Assembly: GCF_006491645.1 (NCBI RefSeq) | Contig: NZ_VDCZ01000001.1 | Coordinates: 496,001 to 560,000 of the forward strand | Length of the DNA stretch: 64,000 nt | Reading direction: 5' to 3' | From: Flavobacterium profundi | Lineage (GTDB): Bacteria > Bacteroidota > Bacteroidia > Flavobacteriales > Flavobacteriaceae | Shown here: positions 60,747 to 64,000 of the stretch, piece by piece | Layout of the letters: the number at the start of each line of letters is the position of its first letter | Numbering within the stretch: the stretch's first letter is position 1 | Position numbers and translations under genes: made by a program | The notes under the pieces: generated by a model | Seen by the model: the letters and a program-made list of their open reading frames with translations, nothing else | Databases searched by the model: none | What the model was told of the DNA's origin: nothing

Positions 60747-61450
60747 TATACAGGTTCATTTAATAAATCCAAGAAATCTACCGCATTAGCTTCCATTTGA
60801 TTCACCACTTTATTGGTTTTTACTACCAAGTGGTTGTAACCAATATATGCAATAATACCGACAATTAACCCTACTACGGTAGTAGTCATTGCGGTGTAGA
60901 TACCTTCTGCAAGCGAGCCCACTTCAATTTGTCCGCCACCGCTTGCCATTTTATGAAAAGCAAGAATCATACCAACAACTGTTCCTAGGAAACCAATCAT
61001 TGGGCCAGCACCAGAAATTGTAGCCAACATACTGGTGTTTTTTTCTAGCTTGTACAATTCTAAATTACCCGCATTCTCAATTGCGGTGTTGATATCTTCA
61101 AGTGGTTTTCCTATACGAGAAATTCCTTTTTCGATTAATCGAGCTACTGGAGAATTAGTTTGTGCACAAAGCATTTTTGCCGCATCGATTTTCCCTGTAG
61201 TGATATTCATTTTAATATTATTCATAAAACTAGCATCTATTTTACTGGCTTTATTAATTGCCATTAGCCTTTCAAAATAAAGAAACAAAGCAAAGAACAA
61301 TAAAATGAACAACACTAAAATGATAACTTGACCACCTATACCGCCACTGGTTAATAATTCCCAGATGGAAAGTGTTTTTTCAACAGGTTGATCCTCTAAT
61401 AAAGCTTCGTTAGCAACCGCTAAACTATCTACTTGAAGAAATATACTCAT
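60746..61450 (-). CDS. exbB: ExbB/TolQ/MotA-family proton channel
   Basis: The 234-residue membrane protein has three helices and the motif 'LATISGAGPMIGFLGTVVGMILAF' (split), then 'EGIYTAMTTTVVGLIVGIIAYIGYNHL' (split), typical of ExbB/TolQ. An N-terminal extension of ~40 residues precedes the first helix. It is followed by exbD with a one-base overlap. Confidence 0.92.
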   Translation of the reverse strand: MSIFLQVDSLAVANEALLEDQPVEKTLSIWELLTSGGIGGQVIILVLFILLFFALFLYFERLMAINKASKIDASFMNNIKMNITTGKIDAAKMLCAQTNSPVARLIEKGISRIGKPLEDINTAIENAGNLELYKLEKNTSMLATISGAGPMIGFLGTVVGMILAFHKMASGGGQIEVGSLAEGIYTAMTTTVVGLIVGIIAYIGYNHLVVKTNKVVNQMEANAVDFLDLLNEPV

Positions 61451-61499
61451 ACAAATTATTTTATAAACTAATAACGTTAAACTACTTAAAAAATTATAT

Positions 61500-62858
61500 T
61501 TAGTGTACTACGTTTAAAAGAAAGTCTCTAATAAAAACAAATCCGATAGCACCTGCTAAGAAACCAACTAATGCCAACCAACCTATTTTCTTTAAGTACC
61601 AAACAAAATCGATTTTTTCCATTCCCATAGCTACCACACCAGCTGCAGAACCGATGATAAGCATACTTCCTCCAGTACCTGCTGCATAAGCAATAAAATG
61701 CCACGCTGGTTCATCTGTACCAATTTGAAACATTCCAATACTCGCCGCTACTAAGGGCACGTTATCAATAACAGCTGAACCCGCCCCTAACAATAAAACC
61801 ACTAAATCAGAAATTTTTGTAGAAGCATGTTCCGTACCTAAATAAGGCACATTATTTTCTAATATTCCAGCAAAATCAAACAACATCCCTAACGATTCCA
61901 AAGCGGCAACCGACATTAAAATACCTAAGAAAAACAATATACTTGGCATTTCAATTTTAGAAAGCGATTTATGAACTGGACTATGATGTGACCCTGAATC
62001 CTCTCCTGCATCACTGACGGTAAATTTTCGATTACTTAAAAATTCTGCTACTGCTGCTACAACCGCTAGAGATAACATCATTCCTACATAAGGAGGTAAA
62101 TGTGTGATGGTTTTAAATACCGGCACAAATAAAATAGAACCTAACCCTAAATAAAACATTAAACTACTATATTTAGGTGATGCCAATCCGTCTTCCGCTT
62201 CAGGTTCGATATAGCCTTTAAAAATTTTCATTCGAGCTGCGATGAATGTTGGCACTGCAAAACATAAAATAGAAGGAATTAAAACATGCTCAATTAATTG
62301 AGATGCTGATACTTTATTTGCAATCCATAACATGGTTGTAGTAACATCTCCAATAGGAGACCAAGCTCCACCCGCATTTGCAGCAATAACTATTAAACCG
62401 GCAAACCATAAACGAGTTTCCTTTTCTTTAATAATTTTTTGCAGAATAGTTATTAAAACTATAGTTGCGGTTAAGTTATCGATAATGGCAGATAAAACGA
62501 AAGCTAAGATGGTAAACAACCACAAGAGTTTCGATTTACTTTTTGTTTTTATAAACGATTTAATCGTTGAAAACCCATCAAAATAATCGATAATTTCAAC
62601 AATGGTCATTGCTCCCATTAAGAAAACTAAAATTTCAGCTGTTTTTCCAAGATGATGCAATAATACACCTTCTAAATGATGCGGTTCTTTTCCAATTCCA
62701 GGAACCACGTCAAACACCTGCAAATGATTTACTGCAATTAAAGCCCACAATACAGCCATCATTGCTAAAGCAGGAATTAATTTATCGATTTTTAAAGAAT
62801 GTTCCATAGCTATGGCTAAATAACCAAGAACAAATATTACTATTAGTAAAATTTCCAT
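61500..62858 (-). CDS. nhaD: NhaD-type Na+/H+ antiporter
   Basis: The 452-residue protein has ~12 helices and the NhaD/ArsB-fold motifs 'FLMGAMTIVEIIDYFDGF', 'IIDNLTATIVLITIL', 'NAGGAWSPIGDVTTTMLWI' and 'GAGSAVIDNVPLVAAS' (conserved Asn/Asp pairs for ion binding). It expels Na+ from the cell. Gaps of 49 and 29 bases separate it from its neighbours. Confidence 0.92.
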   Translation of the reverse strand: MEILLIVIFVLGYLAIAMEHSLKIDKLIPALAMMAVLWALIAVNHLQVFDVVPGIGKEPHHLEGVLLHHLGKTAEILVFLMGAMTIVEIIDYFDGFSTIKSFIKTKSKSKLLWLFTILAFVLSAIIDNLTATIVLITILQKIIKEKETRLWFAGLIVIAANAGGAWSPIGDVTTTMLWIANKVSASQLIEHVLIPSILCFAVPTFIAARMKIFKGYIEPEAEDGLASPKYSSLMFYLGLGSILFVPVFKTITHLPPYVGMMLSLAVVAAVAEFLSNRKFTVSDAGEDSGSHHSPVHKSLSKIEMPSILFFLGILMSVAALESLGMLFDFAGILENNVPYLGTEHASTKISDLVVLLLGAGSAVIDNVPLVAASIGMFQIGTDEPAWHFIAYAAGTGGSMLIIGSAAGVVAMGMEKIDFVWYLKKIGWLALVGFLAGAIGFVFIRDFLLNVVH

Positions 62859-62887
62859 TTTTTATTAAGTTAAATTCGGGTTTGGTT

Positions 62888-64000
62888 TTAGATAAGTTGT
62901 TTTAGGGCAATTTCAAAAGCACGAGCGCTTATATTTTTCTTATCTGGACTAAGATTATATACTTTTTGTAAAGCATTTTTAATTACAGTTGAAGTATCTG
63001 AAAAAATAGCATCATCAGTCATTTGTACTTTTTTCTCCATGAAATAAGCAAAGACTCTAGCCATTCCACAATTTGCAATAAAATCAGGAATCAAACTTAC
63101 TTTAGAATCCGTTTCTTCCATAATTGCTCCAAAGAAAATTTCTTTATCTGCAAAAGGGACATTGGCACCACTAGATATCACTTCTAATCCAGAAGCAATC
63201 ATTCGATCCACCTGAGATTTTGTTACCAATCTAGAAGCTGCACATGGAGCAAAGATTTGGGCTTCAATAGACCATATTTTTTCATTTATTTCTTCAAAAG
63301 GAATCATATTTTGCGCCACTAATTTATTCCCATCTTTGTTTAAGAAAAGTGATTTAATTTCTTCAAATGTAAAACCATTTTCATTAATTAACCCACCATC
63401 TCTATCAATAATACCGACTACTTTTGCTCCCATATCCGCCAAATAAAAAGCCGCAGCTGAACCTACATTACCAAATCCTTGAACAATAGCTTTCTTACCT
63501 TTCACATCACCCCCAAAAATAGAATAATAATGCCTTACTGCTTCCGCTACACCATAACCCGTAATCATATCGGCAACTGTATACTTACGATTTACATTAG
63601 GAGAAAAACTCGGGTTTTCGATTACTTTTATAACACCTTGGCGTAATTGTCCAATTCTATTGATTTTATCAGCTTCTGTTGGCTTAAAATGACCATTAAA
63701 AACGCCTTCTTGAGGGTGCCATACTCCACAATCTTCGGTCATTGGAATTACTTCATGAATTTCATCCACATTTAAATCTCCTCCTGTTCCGTAATAATTT
63801 TTTAATAAAGGAGAAACTGCTTTATACCATCTTTCTAAAACTCCTTTTTTACGCGGATCATTTGGATCAAAATTAATTCCAGATTTTGCGCCACCAATAG
63901 CTGGTCCAGACACTGAAAATTTCACTTCCATTGTTTTTGCTAGAGAAAGCACTTCATTCATATCTAATCCTTTTCTCATACGAGTTCCACCACCTGCAGC
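62888..64000 (-). CDS. Glu/Leu/Phe/Val dehydrogenase, cut by window edge
   Basis: The frame runs off the window at 64000; the visible part (370 codons) begins 'AAGGGTRMRKG', so the first ~40-60 residues are missing. Motifs: 'GGTRM', 'GPAIGGAKSGINFDP' (catalytic Lys), 'YYGTGGDLNVDE', 'VQGFGNVGSAAAFYLADMGAKVVGIIDRDG' (split; NAD site) and 'APCAASRLVT'. It catalyses reversible oxidative deamination of an amino acid; glutamate or leucine is likely. A first-Met call at 63979 is an artefact of the edge. Confidence 0.9.
   Translation of the reverse strand, partial: AAGGGTRMRKGLDMNEVLSLAKTMEVKFSVSGPAIGGAKSGINFDPNDPRKKGVLERWYKAVSPLLKNYYGTGGDLNVDEIHEVIPMTEDCGVWHPQEGVFNGHFKPTEADKINRIGQLRQGVIKVIENPSFSPNVNRKYTVADMITGYGVAEAVRHYYSIFGGDVKGKKAIVQGFGNVGSAAAFYLADMGAKVVGIIDRDGGLINENGFTFEEIKSLFLNKDGNKLVAQNMIPFEEINEKIWSIEAQIFAPCAASRLVTKSQVDRMIASGLEVISSGANVPFADKEIFFGAIMEETDSKVSLIPDFIANCGMARVFAYFMEKKVQMTDDAIFSDTSTVIKNALQKVYNLSPDKKNISARAFEIALKQLI

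Overview
The window is AT-rich DNA from a Flavobacteriaceae-type member of the Bacteroidetes. Support for this: promoter-like sites of the form TTG-N19-TAnnTTTG, a CTnDOT-type tyrosine recombinase, many lipoproteins and exported proteins ending the signal in a Bacteroidetes-style way, DUF3347/heavy-metal-binding-domain proteins, and a CzcA-TolC fusion. It is the right-hand ~57 kb of a genomic island (probably an integrative element) followed by ~6.5 kb of ordinary chromosome. The integrase gene (56028-57272) lies beside tRNA-Ser(TGA) (57545-57629), which marks the likely integration site. The far end of the island is outside the window.

Region 1 (1-10,010, plus strand) looks like an assembled defence region. 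Cargo units are an XRE regulator, a two-gene unit with an ADP-ribosyltransferase-like protein, a broken YjaB-like acetyltransferase, a PHP-domain/SMC-like ATPase with a small partner and a gamma-glutamylcyclotransferase-like gene, and a 982-aa nuclease-NACHT (NLR-like) protein with a 42-codon basic peptide. Between the cargo units sits the same small module: terminator, structured leader, a ~40-codon gene for a one-helix membrane peptide, and in two cases a 3' terminator and a conserved rightward promoter. Three copies are intact and one is decayed. I regard this alternation of module and cargo as the most novel feature of the window.

Region 2 (10,134-23,314, minus strand) begins with a broken P-type ATPase tail and holds a ZntA/CadA-type ATPase, a bestrophin, a SEC14/STAS-like protein, MgtC, a CzcB adaptor, a CzcA-TolC fusion, a Cys-rich exported protein and a CopB-type (CPH) ATPase.

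Region 3 (23,328-36,942, minus strand, nearly gapless) is an energy and stress module: PPK2 polyphosphate kinase, NTPase, beta-CASP nuclease, ATP-cone nuclease, K+ channel, tandem universal stress protein, D-lactate-type dehydrogenase, MgtC/DUF4010, 6-phosphofructokinase, alpha/beta hydrolase, class I aldolase, archaeal-type (type II) GAPDH and an APC permease.

Region 4 (36,980-55,962, minus strand) is a copper/silver resistance block: outer-membrane barrel, a multicopper oxidase with an unusual copper-site layout, small membrane and metal-binding proteins, an AraC regulator with its own CxxC metal site, an HhH/nuclease-like protein, DUF3347 proteins, a haem-binding protein, a thioredoxin-like protein, a multicopper oxidase fused to an outer-membrane barrel, and the CusB-CusC-CusA efflux set with a periplasmic HMA protein. 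Copper would be captured and oxidised in the periplasm and exported by CusCBA, while the ATPases clear the cytoplasm.

Region 5 (57,545-64,000, minus strand) is backbone: tRNA-Ser, tRNA-Val, folC, tonB-exbD-exbB, nhaD and a Glu/Leu dehydrogenase running off the window edge. I saw no rRNA, CRISPR array or insertion sequence. All assignments are from reading motifs; no database search was run.
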